From the NCBI RefSeq assembly GCF_035046485.1, contig NC_085137.1, forward strand, positions 133,056,703-133,120,702: a stretch of 64,000 nucleotides of DNA, written 5' to 3'. Position 1 is the first letter of the stretch; each line of letters starts with the position of its first letter. The notes under the pieces were generated by a model. The model had not been told where the DNA came from, ran no database searches, and saw only the letters and a program-made list of their open reading frames with translations. Source of the DNA: Aedes albopictus (Eukaryota > Arthropoda > Insecta > Diptera > Culicidae). The translations under genes and the position numbers were made by a program. Shown here piece after piece: positions 33,311 to 45,164 of this stretch.

Positions 33311-34213
33311 TCGTGATTTCGGGTGAAATTGATCGACGTGAGGGTAATTTTTATGTGTCAAAAATAAAGCTTTGAACTTAAAACAATTTGTAGAAAATGA
33401 CCATCATCTGGCTCAAGGGTTATAGAATGATGAGTTTACATGTTTTACAGCTAATTAGTCATATATTTCTGCATTAACCGTTATGTGTCCGACAAACTTT
33501 TTGCTTTTTTCTACACCGTGATTTTTAAATGGGCGCTGGGTACCCGGGTACCCTGTCGGCCACATAAGGGTTAAATTGAATATTTTCCGAAACTACGTGT
33601 TTGGCGAAAACTTCGTGTTTGGAATAAATATTCGAATGAATGTGTTTGGCGAATTTCATCGACACTTTCAAAGTTTTGTTATCGTAGCTGTATCGCACAT
33701 GGAATAAATATTCGAATGAATGTTTACAGCTGCCAAGTGTTCGCTAAACCCGATTTCGTCATCAAAAGTTCTATAAATATTGATATTTCTGCATAAAATT
33801 GTACTTTTGCTAAAGTAATGACTTGTTTAGTATGAAAATTGCATACTTTTAGGCGTTTTCTTTAGATTTATTAAACTTCAAATTTAAATAATTAAGAATA
33901 CATCAAACTTGTACAAATTTTACAGAGCTTTTCGCATTCTGAGGTGGTTTATTCAGATGGAAAATTTATTTTCAGCACTTACAAAGACATTTTACTGAAA
34001 GATCAATTTCACCCCGAAACTAAAATTTATTATTTTTTATTTTAAATGATATTCATTGCCACAAAATGATTTGCAGCAAAAGCTTCAACCTCGTTGACTG
34101 ATGAAACCCGTAGTCGTACTTGTTTTAAAGCCTTGAGTTTGACCATATCGATAACTATTCAAAAATTAGAAGCCAAAAACTGTGAAAAGTGATCAATTTC
34201 ACCCGAAATCACG
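33311..34213. mobile_element. 0.9-kb inverted-repeat element
   Basis: Ends CGTGATTTCGGGTGAAATTG and its complement. It interrupts the host repeat between GAGTA and CTTAGG, perhaps with a 3-bp GTA/GTC duplication. It contains duplicated GGAATAAATATTCGAATG words and a nested TTAA element. No ORF. Confidence 0.82.
33478..33570. mobile_element. 93-bp TTAA MITE
   Basis: TTAA flanks (33474-33477, 33571-33574), ends CC(G/C)TTATGTG(T/G)CCGAC, and a GGGTACCCGGGTACCC core near 33539. Confidence 0.8.
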
Positions 34214-34330
34214 GTCCTTAGGATTTATACGACTAAACTTTTTAAGATTTTTGACCAGGTGCATCATATGAATATCTCAGCCGTCTGTCAACCGATTTCG
34301 GTACATTCAATGGCATCTTCCGGGCGCATC
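34214..34330 (+). repeat. old host repeat, segment 4
   Basis: Resumes CTTAGG, then ACTAAACTTTTTAAG and ATATCTCAGCCGTCTGTC as in 16555-16605. Similarity fades after about 34330. Confidence 0.75.
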
Positions 34331-34599
34331 TAAACCAAGTTCGAAACCTCTCTACAAGCCCTAGAAGACCACTTTGTTTTAGTTTAACCGTTTAATATTA
34401 CATGATAATACTAGAGCAACTTCCATCAGAGTCGTGTTTTGTGTTATTTTTTTGTTTTTTTGTTGAAAACGAAAACGTGGAGAAGTGATGCCAGTTTTAT
34501 GACAGCCAATCTAAAAAAGTGCCAGCTTGTGCCAGCAAATGTGCCGAAAGTGTGCCCGGCACACTGTGCCGAGTTTCTCGCTCCCTGATGACGCTTGTA

Positions 34600-37345
34600 G
34601 ATCTTAAGGCCTTTACTCGTGGAAGTTCTTGGAGCTCCTAGATCAGTGATCCTCAGCCTAACTGTCTTTGCGGGCCAAAATTGAATTTTGAAAAGAGACT
34701 GCGGGCCGCAAGTCATTTCAATAGTTTATTTTCAACAATTTTCACATAAAACCCATTTGTTTGATTTTTTGAAAATATTGAACAAGAGCAAAAAATTAAA
34801 CAACCTGGAGTTATAAGGAGATTTTATTTCACTTGGGAAAATTATAAAATCGTAGGGAATTGAAAACACGGTTTCCAAGACCGTAATATTTTGGTTTTGT
34901 AATGCCTTTCTTCAAGAATATTGTGATAAGTATATCGAACCCTTTATTTAACAGAAAAAATCTTGGAACTGTAACTTCTCGTGGATTTTTAGAAATTTAA
35001 GAATGATTTGTAAGGATTTCAGGGTTCTCGGAAGAAATTCTGAAAAACTGCCTGGAGATACTGTTGTTGAAATCATTGAAGTTTTCCTTGCGTAATTTCA
35101 TAGGAAACTAATGAAGAAAAAACCTTCAGGCATGATTTTCTGAGCAATGTGTGCCGATTTAGAATAGATTCCCAAAAGTATTGCTAGGGGAATGAAGAGT
35201 ATCTCGGCCAATCCCTGAAGTTTTTAGCGGAATTCCGAAAGTTTGGGCAACACTTCCTTTTCAGAAAAATTGTAGGCATAAATTTTGTTTTTTTTTTTTT
35301 TTTGAATAGTCTTCTGGTAGAAGTGCTGAATATTATGCCTCTCAAGAAAAATCAGAATATGGCGATTATCTGCCTCTGTCTTCTGATATCAGCGCGACAG
35401 TCACTAATCATAACAGCGTCACCAGATTTAAAAGTATATAATCCACTATATGGGGTTTGACAGCAAGAACACTCATTCCACTGAGCTACTCTTGCCGTTC
35501 GTCACAAATACATTCGAAAACATCTGTCACTTCGCGAAACCCACGTGCTTTTGTTTTTGGCGGGAACACTTTTTCTTCTGTTTTGCCTTGCGACTGTCAT
35601 GCGGCGGTATGCCTTGCGAGCGTACGACCGCCGCAGGACTCTAATAAAAGATAAGCGCGACAATATAAAGTCTATTGATTTTTTGGACGATAAAAAAATG
35701 GAAATTATTTAAATCATAGTTTCGTGAAATCAAACAAATTACTAATAACGAGTTCTTCACAAGTCATGGCAGAGGAACACTCTACTGTTCCTAACAATAG
35801 TTTCAAATATTTTCTTTCACAGTTTGTAAGACTTTCCATAATCTTACTTCTTTTGAAAAACTTTCCTTGATATTGGCAAAATTTCAGTAGTTAATATTCA
35901 TTATCAAAAAAGTTTTAAAATATGGTGAAATTTCTGCCTTTCATTATGGAATCTGTGAGTGGGCCACTTTCCAATACATTTCAAAATCAGTTCGCGGGCC
36001 GCAAAATACCTGATCGAGGGCCGCATGCGGCCCGCGGGCCGCAGTTTGGTGACCACTGTCCTAGATCATCTTTGGAAATTATTTCTCTACAGAACTATGC
36101 TCCCTGGACCTGTAGGACGCTACACTATATCAGTAATGTGGCAACACATCATTGATAACGTTTGTAGATCTTAAGGCCTTTACTCGCGGAAGTTTTTGGA
36201 GGTCCTAGAAAATCTTTGGAAATTATTTCTCTACAGAACTAGGCTCCCTGGACCTGTAGGACGCTACACTGTATTAGTAATGTGACAATAAACCATTGAT
36301 AACGCCTGTAGATCTTCAGGTCTTACTCACGGAAGTTCTTGGAGGACCTAGAAGATCTGTGAAAATTATTTCTATACAGAAAAATGGTTCATGGACCTGT
36401 AGCATTTTACAACGTATTAGAAATGTAACAACAATCCATGGATTACGCTTGTAGATCTTAAGGCCTTTACTCGCGGAAGTTCTTGGAGGTCCTAGATCAT
36501 CTTTGGAAATTATTTCTCTACAGAACTATGCTCCCTGGATCTGTAGGACGCTACACTGTATTAGTAATGTGACAACAAGCCATTGATAACTCCTGTAGAT
36601 CTTCAGGTCTTTACTCATGGAAGTTCTTGGAGGACCTAGAAGATCTGTGGAAATTAGTTTCTTACAGAAAAATGGTTCATGGACCTGTAGCATGTTACAA
36701 CGTATTAGAAATGTAACAACCATTCATTGAATACGCTTGTAGATCTTAAGGCCTTCACTCGTGGAAGTTTTTGGAGGTCCTAGATCATCTTTGGAAATTA
36801 TTTCTCTACAATTCTCTCCCTAGACCTGTAGGATGCTACACTGTAACAGTAATGTGACAACAAACCATTGATAACGCTTGTAGATCTTCAGGAGGACCTA
36901 GAACATCTGTGGAAATTAGTTTCACAGAAAAATTGTTCATGGACCTGTAGCATGTTACAACGTATAAGAAATGTAAAAACAATTCATTGAGTACGTTTGT
37001 AGATCTTAAAGCCTTAACTCGCGGAAGTTCATGGAAGACCTAGCATATCTTTAGAAATGAATACTCTTCAGTACAATGCTCAATGGACCTCTGGGATGTT
37101 GCAAAGCATCGGTAATTTAGCAAGAAACCATTGGCTATGTTTATAGATCTTCTGGCCTTTACTCGCGGAAGTATTTATTTACAGAACAATGCTCCGTAGA
37201 CCTGTAGGATGTTGAACAGTATCAGTGATGTAACAACAATCAATCGATTACGCTCGTAGATATTAAAGCTTTTACTCGCGAAAGTTCCTGGGTGTCCTGG
37301 AACATCTTTCTCTACACCACCTCGCTTCGTGGACCTGTAGGGTGT
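34600..37345. repeat. ~144-bp tandem repeat array (~10 units) split by a hAT element
   Basis: GTAGATCTT(A/C)AGG recurs near 34608, 36163, 36306, 36450, 36594, 36738, 36879 and further right at about 144-bp steps. Each unit carries CGGAAGTTCTTGGAGG and GGACCTGTAG. Two alternating subtypes suggest a 288-bp higher-order unit. Its rightmost copies are most diverged. Confidence 0.88.
34644..36058. mobile_element. 1.4-kb non-autonomous hAT element
   Basis: Ends CAGTGATCCTCAGCC and, inverted, CAGTGGTCACCAAACTG, with GCGGGCCGC words near both ends. A perfect 8-bp target duplication TCCTAGAT (34636-34643, 36059-36066) lies inside a tandem-repeat unit whose neighbours show the empty site. Filler-like GGAATTCC texture occurs at 34980-35240. 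No transposase. Confidence 0.93.
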
Positions 37346-38090
37346 TGACAGTCTCCTTGATCCTTCGTTTCGTCCGTCTAGACAGTCCTTAACACCCCAA
37401 AATATCCTCTGCGATCTTCCTTGGAAACAGTATGCACTCTCTCCCCATAACCCATCCCTTGTCCCCTTCCCCACTAACCCCTAGATTCAACCCTTACCAT
37501 TACCACCCCCCCCCCCCCTCCGCCCCCCCCCCTTTCCTTATTAACTCTCTAAAACAAACCTATAGGATGACTGTAGCTGAGGACATTTCAAATATTTTCA
37601 GATTTCCCTCAGTTTTTTTTACACGGTTTCCCGACCCAACTAACATTTTCAGCGCTATAAGCTTCAGTCATTTGCTTTCTGTTGTGTAACCATCGAGTAA
37701 AATCAGTCAACGCTGAATAAAAGGAAAGCTAGTCAAACATAAAGCATAAACTAATACACGACTGCAAAACAAGCACCATCCAGCTACCAAACTCGGTTTT
37801 CAGAAATCCATTGCTTGTCACTGGGGCTGCCTTTACTCCACTCTATTCCAACTCCGGGAGATTTCCCGGAAGATGTGAAAACTTGAACACATCGAATAGG
37901 AGTCCCCACTAACAAAACAGCTGCTACTATACAGTACAATTCGTTATACTGAGAAATCCCCAAACCAGCAGCGCTTTAAAGGCCGTTATGCGATTTCATT
38001 ACGGCTAGAATCTGTAATAAATAAACTGTTGGTTTAGCAACACGGCTTGTCGGATGTAAACATTATCGTCAAAACAAACTTTAAGCGGGA
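37346..38090. other. no gene; contains C-rich run
   Basis: A nearly pure C tract lies at 37506-37532. A copy of the terminus CCCAACTAACA (as at 12490) occurs at about 37637, but no matching right end was found. Confidence 0.5.
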
Positions 38091-38096
38091 TATATA

Positions 38097-38172
38097 CTGC
38101 CGCCACTCGCATAACAGTCCCATCTTTGCTGGGTTTCCTATTCATATGGGACTGTTTTGCGAGTGGGGGCAG
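38097..38172. mobile_element. 76-bp TA hairpin MITE
   Basis: CTGCC(G/C)CCACTCGC and its inverse flank the loop. TA on each side. Confidence 0.75.
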
Positions 38173-38616
38173 TATAGCTACTACACAAATTCATTACAGC
38201 TATCCATCTCTGTGCTGTGAAATTATTTGGGTTGCTTTTATTGCACTTTAATTCAATGCCGGGACAATATGACTTGGTATTTATTTTCGAAATTTCAGAA
38301 CAAACTAAGGACTTTTACAAGTTCACATAAAAAAACACATACAATTATATCGATAGGAGAAAAAAAGTGAAAAATGCTGAAAATCAACATGGGACAGATA
38401 TGCTTAGAACGGCAGTGTAGGAATATTTTATTTTTTCTTGAAAATTTTCTTAGAAGCTAAAGACTGAACGCACGTGTACCTTCATTGACTGAAAAGACTT
38501 TAGAAACGCGCGCCCTCGCGAGTATCATCGCGGCTTCCCGACCGTCGTCATTCGAAGCGAAGGTCTCTCTCAAAGGCATCACACTGAGGTTCGATCAGAC
38601 AAATTGACTTGGGAAA

Positions 38617-38760
38617 TAGGCCTTTTCATGTGACAGTTCCGTGCATGCATTTGTTTACAAAGCTTGAACAACAGATGCTAACAAGAAAGTGTCATCTTCA
38701 TAGAAGAACTGTCAAACGCCCGAAAAATCAGCTGATTTAAGACGTCAAATGAAAAGGCCC
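38617..38760. mobile_element. ~144-bp MITE, ends GGCCTTTTCAT
   Basis: GGCCTTTTCATGTGAC at left, inverse GGGCCTTTTCATTTGAC at right. It lies about 380 bp upstream of the transcribed region of the gene at 39216. Confidence 0.7.
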
Positions 38761-39134
38761 ATTGAACTCGAAAAGAAAATAAGTTTTATTTGTTTTGACT
38801 AGATTTAATTCTTTAATCGTTTTCATACCAGCTCTGCTCTTTATCTGTCATTTTATTTTGTGAGTTTCTTGAACACATTTTATAACGAAATTTAATTAAA
38901 TGCAATATTTTCCTTGAAATTTATAAAATCAAGCATACCTAAATGGGAAAAAATCTAAGCGTGTGCTTCCCTCTCTTTGTACCGGATGAACTCAAACAAA
39001 GCACTGGAATGAACAAAAACATCACAAGTGCATCTGCGACAAACGTCATTGCTGGTTGTTGATCTGAGTTTGGTGCGGAGCTGCGGAGATAATCGCTAGT
39101 TCTCCGATAACGAGTGAGATTTCTTATCAGCGCC

Positions 39135-39146
39135 CAGTTTCAGTGC
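39135..39146 (+). promoter_or_regulatory. possible initiator of the membrane-protein gene
   Basis: AGTTTCAGTGCA resembles an insect initiator and sits about 75 bp before the ATG, downstream of GATAAT/GATAAC words. No TATA box is seen. Confidence 0.3.
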
Positions 39147-39215
39147 ACTGCTCGAAGGCTGTGATCGTCATCTACATACAAAACCATCCACAACCACCGT
39201 TCAGATGGTCAACAA

Positions 39216-39704
39216 ATGCAGCCGACAATGTTTCCCACTCTGGTCCTGAGTGCCATAGCATTGTACGTACTCTACAAAATTCTGCTTCTGCTGGGAACGA
39301 TCCTGACGGCCCCTCTGGTTACAACGGCAAACGTGGTCTACCGGATCTACCACCCACCGAACTTTCCCGTCTCGTACTACGTCTTCAACAATGGACTGCT
39401 CAGCATATTTACCTTTCCGTTCGAGTACATGGCCTGGATCGTGTACAAGGTGATTGCCTTTGTGGTGCTGCTTCCGTTTGACTTTGTGGCCTTCATCGTC
39501 AGGCTGTTGCTCTCCGTCATCAGTATGCTCAATATGGTCATCCTTTCCGTGATCGTGGTGAAGCTAATCGTGGCGCTGATAAGCGTGTATTACTTCCGAA
39601 ACTTGGTGTTCAACAACATTCCTATTGACCTTTCCGCATTCAAGTGGGACTTTTCCGAGATGCGCCTGGGACAAATCAGCTCGTGGCTAACCAGCTGGAA
39701 CTGA
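39216..39704 (+). CDS. small multi-pass membrane protein, unknown function
   Basis: A single-exon 162-residue protein. Codons favour C and G at third positions, unlike the AT-rich surroundings, which argues for real coding. The chain is very hydrophobic: about residues 7-35 (TLVLSAIALYVLYKILLLLG), 60-87, and 90-127 (FIVRLLLSVISMLNMVILSV), separated by the polar loop YRIYHPPNFPVSYYVFNN. A soluble tail of about 35 residues ends LGQISSWLTSWN. Tryptophan and phenylalanine cluster at membrane borders, so three to four spans or hairpins are likely. M5 (CCGACAATG) is an alternative start; the first ATG was chosen because it is open and upstream. A good AATAAA follows 111 bp after the stop. I do not recognise the family. 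Confidence 0.8.
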   Translation: MQPTMFPTLVLSAIALYVLYKILLLLGTILTAPLVTTANVVYRIYHPPNFPVSYYVFNNGLLSIFTFPFEYMAWIVYKVIAFVVLLPFDFVAFIVRLLLSVISMLNMVILSVIVVKLIVALISVYYFRNLVFNNIPIDLSAFKWDFSEMRLGQISSWLTSWN

Positions 39705-39814
39705 TACTGCTGAGCTGTATGCATGGAGTATTATTAGAAAACGATCGTTGTATGAAATTGTATTATAGATGCTCATTTTTGTGCCATTGTATTTGTTAAC
39801 TTATGGAAAACTAA

Positions 39815-39820
39815 AATAAA
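39815..39820 (+). terminator. polyadenylation signal AATAAA
   Basis: Canonical hexamer 111 bp after the stop codon of the membrane-protein gene, in AT-rich context. Confidence 0.7.
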
Positions 39821-40070
39821 TTATTTGATTTATGCAATATAAATTACCTTATGCCACAGGTTTGAGACAACTGAAAGAAAACATGTAATCCAAAAACAGT
39901 CTTAACTACTGCTCCTAACTTAATCCTTTATAAGGCAGTGACAACTTTTTTTTTTGGTTTACGCAAAATTGGGATTACTAACAACGGTATTTTTTGGTAC
40001 TACAAAGCTTTAACAACAATTTTGGCAGCCATTTGTAGTCTCAAAAATAACTATTTAAATTTGACCACGT

Positions 40071-42320
40071 GAAGAAAATTAGCTCAAACTTATTTTTTTT
40101 TTTCATAGTGATTACGGTGGTAGCACACTGTGCTTATGTTCTAACACCGCACCCTTTCCCTACGTTTGCTTCTATGAGCCTCTATTTTTGTTTCAACACA
40201 CAGAAGTAGGTAGGCATATCGTGGCCCAAGTCGACACTGTTTTGGCCTGCGTTGAACAAAAATAGTTTTAATAAAAGTTTCCCCTTTTTTCTTTTTGTCA
40301 ATTGTTTTTTTTTTTGTAGTATGGTCCATGTATTTAGTTAGGTTCTTGTCAATTTGTCAGTTATTCGAATGAGATCTCCAATATGTAGTCAATAAGTCAA
40401 TTAAGTCATTCTGATCTGTCCTATCATAGCAGCTTTAGTCTTTGCTTTATTGAAGTGTAGTTTTATTGGAAATATGCTGAATATCGTTATTAAAAAAGAC
40501 GTCTGGAACTGTGTCCTGCTAGTTGTTCCGTCATGCACATACGTCATGTCTTAATAATGCCTAGGAGATTAACGAAAACACGTGTGTTCGGTCAGATGTC
40601 CATTGCGTAGAAAGTCAAGGAAAATAGGTTTCTTTATTGTCAGTTGTTATGTAAGCCTCGCTTGAAGCACTTCCCGTGAGAACCCTGTCATCTGTACACC
40701 AACTAATCCGTATCTTCATACACAGCTAAATACTATACTGTCAACCGGCAAAAAACCTATGGGTAAATATTAAAAAAATGAATAATAATGCTGTCTAGCG
40801 CGCTGTTTTCTATCGGCCACTATTTTAGTCTAGTCCCAACTGCAAGCTTTTTTCCAATCTTATCGTCAATTGTCTTCTAGATACCCCACGGAATTAATGA
40901 GTAGTGAGTTCAATGCAGAGATCCCCCCCTCACACTCCCAAATTGTGGTAGGCCCCCGCTAAACCTGCAAACCAGACCCACCCCCAGCCAAAAGCTCAAG
41001 CAGATGTGGACAAACCGGTGCTCAACGTGCTCTCCCATCGTGGCAACATCAAATATGTGGACTGTACAACAATAGTAGTTTTAATGAAATGAATACTAAG
41101 AACTTAGGCCGACACTCGAAGTGACGAACTTTACAGTGCTAGTTGAGTAAATACATGAAAGATGGGTAACAACAAATGTGCACAAACAGATGCATAACAA
41201 TATGCATGTAAAAAAAGGCCGCAACTATCCATGGTGAATTTTAAATAATGACAACGTAAATATAATGGAACAGACTCACCGAATTTAGCTCAAAAATGCC
41301 CCCTAGACGATGGTATTGTTCACTCTATATAGCCATGCGTTGTACAAAATGAACCTGAAATGAAAAGAAGACAGTGGGCCGCCAAACTCCACAAAATGGC
41401 GGCCCGGAAATTTTAGTATTCTGTTTATAGCATTGTTGAGCATCATAGAGAGTATAATTTATATTCAGTTTTAAATATAGTTTCTTGTTACTATGCTAAG
41501 AAATAAAGAGATTCAAAAGTTTTTTTTCTACCTGCACCAGCGAACTTCTTGAGTGAACAGCATTCAACATCTAAAATTTAGATTCTAAATTGTTCATTCA
41601 CTAATGCGATTTTCTTATCACCCTGCCCTGTCTTAACTAGAAGATATAAGTAATGCAGACACACCCCACATACACTCTTGCATTACATAATAAGGTTGGA
41701 CCCTGCTGCAATCAATGTCGTTATGCTATCCACTCCTGAGTTTATAGTTGCTATAAAAATAATTTCGAAGAAGTGAAAAAGAATAGTACGAATCTACTTG
41801 TTAATAAAATGCTGCTACTATTACTATTACTACTACTCCTACTACTACTACTACTAACTACTACTACTAATACTACTATCAAAAGTACAATGAGTGATCG
41901 TTGGCTTCCCAGTCTTGTTAGTAGTTAGAGGGTTAGTATAGACTGATAATAAGCCCTGTCGGTCCCCCCAGCACTGCGCGTAATCAACTGTTGTTAGATC
42001 ATGCGACAGCGATTAAGCGTATGCTGGAGGCATGACAAATCAAGCGTTTAAATTAAAGTCAATAAAGCAATGATTATTCAGATTCTATTTTAGTTTAATT
42101 TTATAAAGAAATGCTTTAATTCAAAACCTAGTTACTTTCAAATACTATTCCATTTACTATTTCACTAATTTTCGTTACTATATTTAATTGAGCTAATCTA
42201 TAATTATAAAAGACTAAAATTGAAATTATTTAAACACATTTTCACTATATGACGACGCTTGATAAGCCATCGTCAAACCCATCACTCTTGGACAGGGAAG
42301 AAAATTAGCTCAAACTTATT
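40071..42320 (-). mobile_element. 2.2-kb insertion between 24-bp direct repeats, retrocopy-like
   Basis: A 24-bp sequence starting GAAGAAAATTAGC occurs at 40071-40094 and again, identical, at 42297-42320. The first copy runs straight into a T stretch. A minus-strand insertion with a poly(A) tail and a long target-site duplication explains this. The insert has no ORF and no recognised family. It includes a (TAC)n microsatellite (41814-41880). It could be a retrocopied noncoding transcript or an unknown retroposon. Confidence 0.55.
41814..41880. repeat. (TAC)n-type microsatellite
   Basis: About 20 imperfect ACT/TAC triplets. Confidence 0.9.
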
Positions 42321-42529
42321 GTAAAATTATTGATTTGGTAAATATATTCTTGAACCCCCTCCCTCTCCATGTTGTCCACGGGGTATATGGACGGCCCCTT
42401 TGTATTATGGGTTAAGCCCTAATCCACTCTAAAATCGCTTTTCCGGCTTTTTGTCAAAGTCAAAAGAAGAAAAGTACCATAAACGGGCAGTGGCAACTAT
42501 ATTGCCACCTCAAAAGCTCGTGGGTATGG

Positions 42530-42705
42530 GTTTTTTGCCTTTCTCGTACACCAAGTGTACTGGAAAAACTATATGTTCACTCCAAAAATGACTTTTTGAT
42601 AGGAGGCCCGGAGCGTCGAGTCACATATACCAATCAACTCAGCTCGACGAATTGAGGTGATGTCTGTGTGTGTATGTGTGTATTGTTCGTGCAGTTGAAA
42701 ATCGG
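42530..42705 (+). repeat. GGCCCGGAG...CATATACCAATCAACTC repeat core
   Basis: Shares CATATACCAATCAACTCAGC and a following TG tract with 16100-16190. Its left part (CCTTTCTCGTACACCAAGTG) differs, so two repeat families share one core. Confidence 0.75.
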
Positions 42706-42747
42706 AATTTTTGACACGCGAAAATCGATGTTTCACCTAAACCGTGT

Positions 42748-42818
42748 GTCGGACGTACGTCGGGCACAGTGCGCTGGATAGAGGACAAGGTCCGCTGTCC
42801 AGCGCACTACGTCCGACG
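42748..42818. repeat. hairpin with GTCGGACGTA / GTGCGCTGGA arms
   Basis: GTCGGACGTA pairs with TACGTCCGAC and GTGCGCTGGA with TCCAGCGCAC. A small fold-back insertion. Confidence 0.65.
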
Positions 42819-42999
42819 TTAGGTTTCACGTATGGATTTTGAGGAAATTTGATTGTCAGGTGTAGGGAAACTTCGGGTTTCAACCGCGACGACAATATGT
42901 GTACAAAAAAACTCACATCACTTTTTGGCAGTAAACCTCAACAGATTTTAATGACCGACGGTTCTTTCGACGCGGAATCTGGTTCCATTCTTTCCTATT

Positions 43000-44935
43000 G
43001 AAAATGGTTCGGATCGGTCCAGCCGTTCCGGAGTTATGGCCATTTAGGTGTTCCGGACTGGTACCTCTGGAAGGGGCCAGACATGAAAATGCACCAAACC
43101 CATCCATGCGACACATCAAACTACGGCATTTTCGATAACTTGATGAACGGTTAGCAGAGAAATGGTTTCAGAACATATCTGAACTGGTAGTTTCCCGGAA
43201 CCGGTTCCGGGTGTCCCGCCGGAAGTGGCCAAACATAAGTGAAATAAACCCATGCATGCGACATTAGCGTGGGACACAAAAAGACATTTAACTCCTGTAC
43301 ATTTTTTGAGTTCCATTTTATCCCCGTATCAATTGTGCAAAATTTCAACTCGATCGGAGAAACTATATTTTAGCGCCAGCCGTTTTAAGTTTTCATACGA
43401 TTTACTATGGGGAAAATCACCTTTTCGAAGAAAAATCGCCACAGGTTGCCCCTTAATCCCTAAAAATATATCGATGAGTGATTTTTGTTGGAAATTTTAC
43501 GAGGAGCAAACCCTCTGAAGACCGCAAAGCGATCTAAGGCATGTGGAAAAAGTTATTGACTGAAAACCGAATGGCATGCCAACGCTGTTTAACATGCAAG
43601 GAATAACAATAAATAATAAAATCTCGTCATTTTATCGATCGGGTAAGGCTTAATAACTTTTTCCACGAATGTCGCATCGGTTTGCTGTCTTCGGAGGTCT
43701 GATTCGTCGTAAAGTTTTCTACAGAAATCATTCAACGACTTATTTTTAGGGATCAATGGGTGACCCTAAGCGAACTGCGGCTTTTTGTATAACCTGATTA
43801 AGAAGGAAAACATTATCAGATCATATCTGAACCGGTAGCGTTCCGGAACCGGATCCAGATGTAACACTGGAGGTGGCCAAGTATAACAGTTAGCCAAACA
43901 CATGCATGCGACATATCAAAAAGGGGCTTTTTAACTTCCTGATGAATGGTAAGCAGAAAATATACTCAGACCATATTTAAACCGGTTGTGTTCCAGAACC
44001 GGTTTCGAGTGTCCTGCCGGAAGTGGCCAAATATAAAATTGAACTAAAACCATGCATGCGGCATATCAAACCGCGGCTTTTTCGATAACCTGATGAACAG
44101 TAAGCATGAAAGCATTCTTAGACCATATCGGAACCAGTAGTGTTCCGGAACCGGTTCAGATGTTCCACCGGAGGTGGCCAAGTATAAAAGTTAACCAAAC
44201 CCATGCATGCGACATATCGAATAGTGGCTTTTTTGATATCCTAATGAACAATAAGCAGGAAAATATTCTCAGAACATATCTGAACCGGAAGTAATCCAGA
44301 ACCGATTCCGGGTGTCGCGCCGAAAATGGCCAAATAAAAAAATGAACCAAACCCATGCATGCGAGACATCAAATCGCGGATTTTTAGGTACCCTAATTTG
44401 GCAAATAAAAAGTTTCCGGCTATATTTGAGGCAACCGGTAGTGTTCCACAACCGATTACGGGTGCCCCATCGGAAGTGGTCAAATGTAAAACCCATAAAT
44501 GTGACACATTAAATAACTTTTAAGGTAGCCTAATGAAGGTTAACAAGAAAATAATCAGTAGCGGAAAAGTCGACTCCAATGGTCCATTGATAGGTTGTTC
44601 ATTTTACGATTGTTGGTTTCCAAAGTTCACACTACTGTTGTTCACCGAAAGGATCAGGTGTCGGAAAGCACCAAATTTGAACTTCCGGAAGTGGCAGCTG
44701 CACGAGTAGCCGATGATTACGCTGGGTTTGACAGTACATCAAACAGCAGCTTTTTTGATAACACGATGATAAATTCGCAAGAACATAGCCTCAAACCATA
44801 TTTTAGATAACCGGTAGTGTCCCGAAACCAGTTCTGGATGTCCCACAGGAAGTGGTCAAATGTGAAAGTGATCTTTGCCCATGCATGAGATAAATCAATT
44901 CGTGTTTTTAGGTAACCTAATGAACGTTAGCATAT
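43000..44935. repeat. ~150-bp tandem family with GGAACCGGTT words
   Basis: ACATATCTGAACCGG, CCGGAAGTGGCCAAA and CCCATGCATGCGACA recur about every 150 bp (near 43171, 43820, 43972, 44123, 44275, 44430 and beyond). About 500 bp at 43262-43790 is unrelated and splits the array. Frames seen across it are repeat by-products. Confidence 0.85.
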
Positions 44936-45164
44936 AGGAACTACGAATGTAAATAAAATCAATGGAAACGATAAATATGTGTAAGAGAACAAAATCTTGA
45001 CAAATTAAACCCACATAAAAACAGACGTCTCACTATACTCACTACCTATTGCTCTTGTTTTCAACGGTCAATAAAATGTAGCCTAAAATGTGCAGAAAAA
45101 AACTTTGTTGAAGACCGCAAAGTAATCTGTGATAGTGTGCAAAGTTATATCTTAGCTTGTTAGT

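Noticed and set aside
34644..36058. Host gene fragment with GC-rich ends
   Set aside because: The GCGGGCCGC words are subterminal repeats of a hAT element with a perfect 8-bp duplication.
37637..38040. Second copy of the CCCAACTA palindromic element
   Set aside because: Only the 11-base terminus matches; no right end or arm sequence was found.
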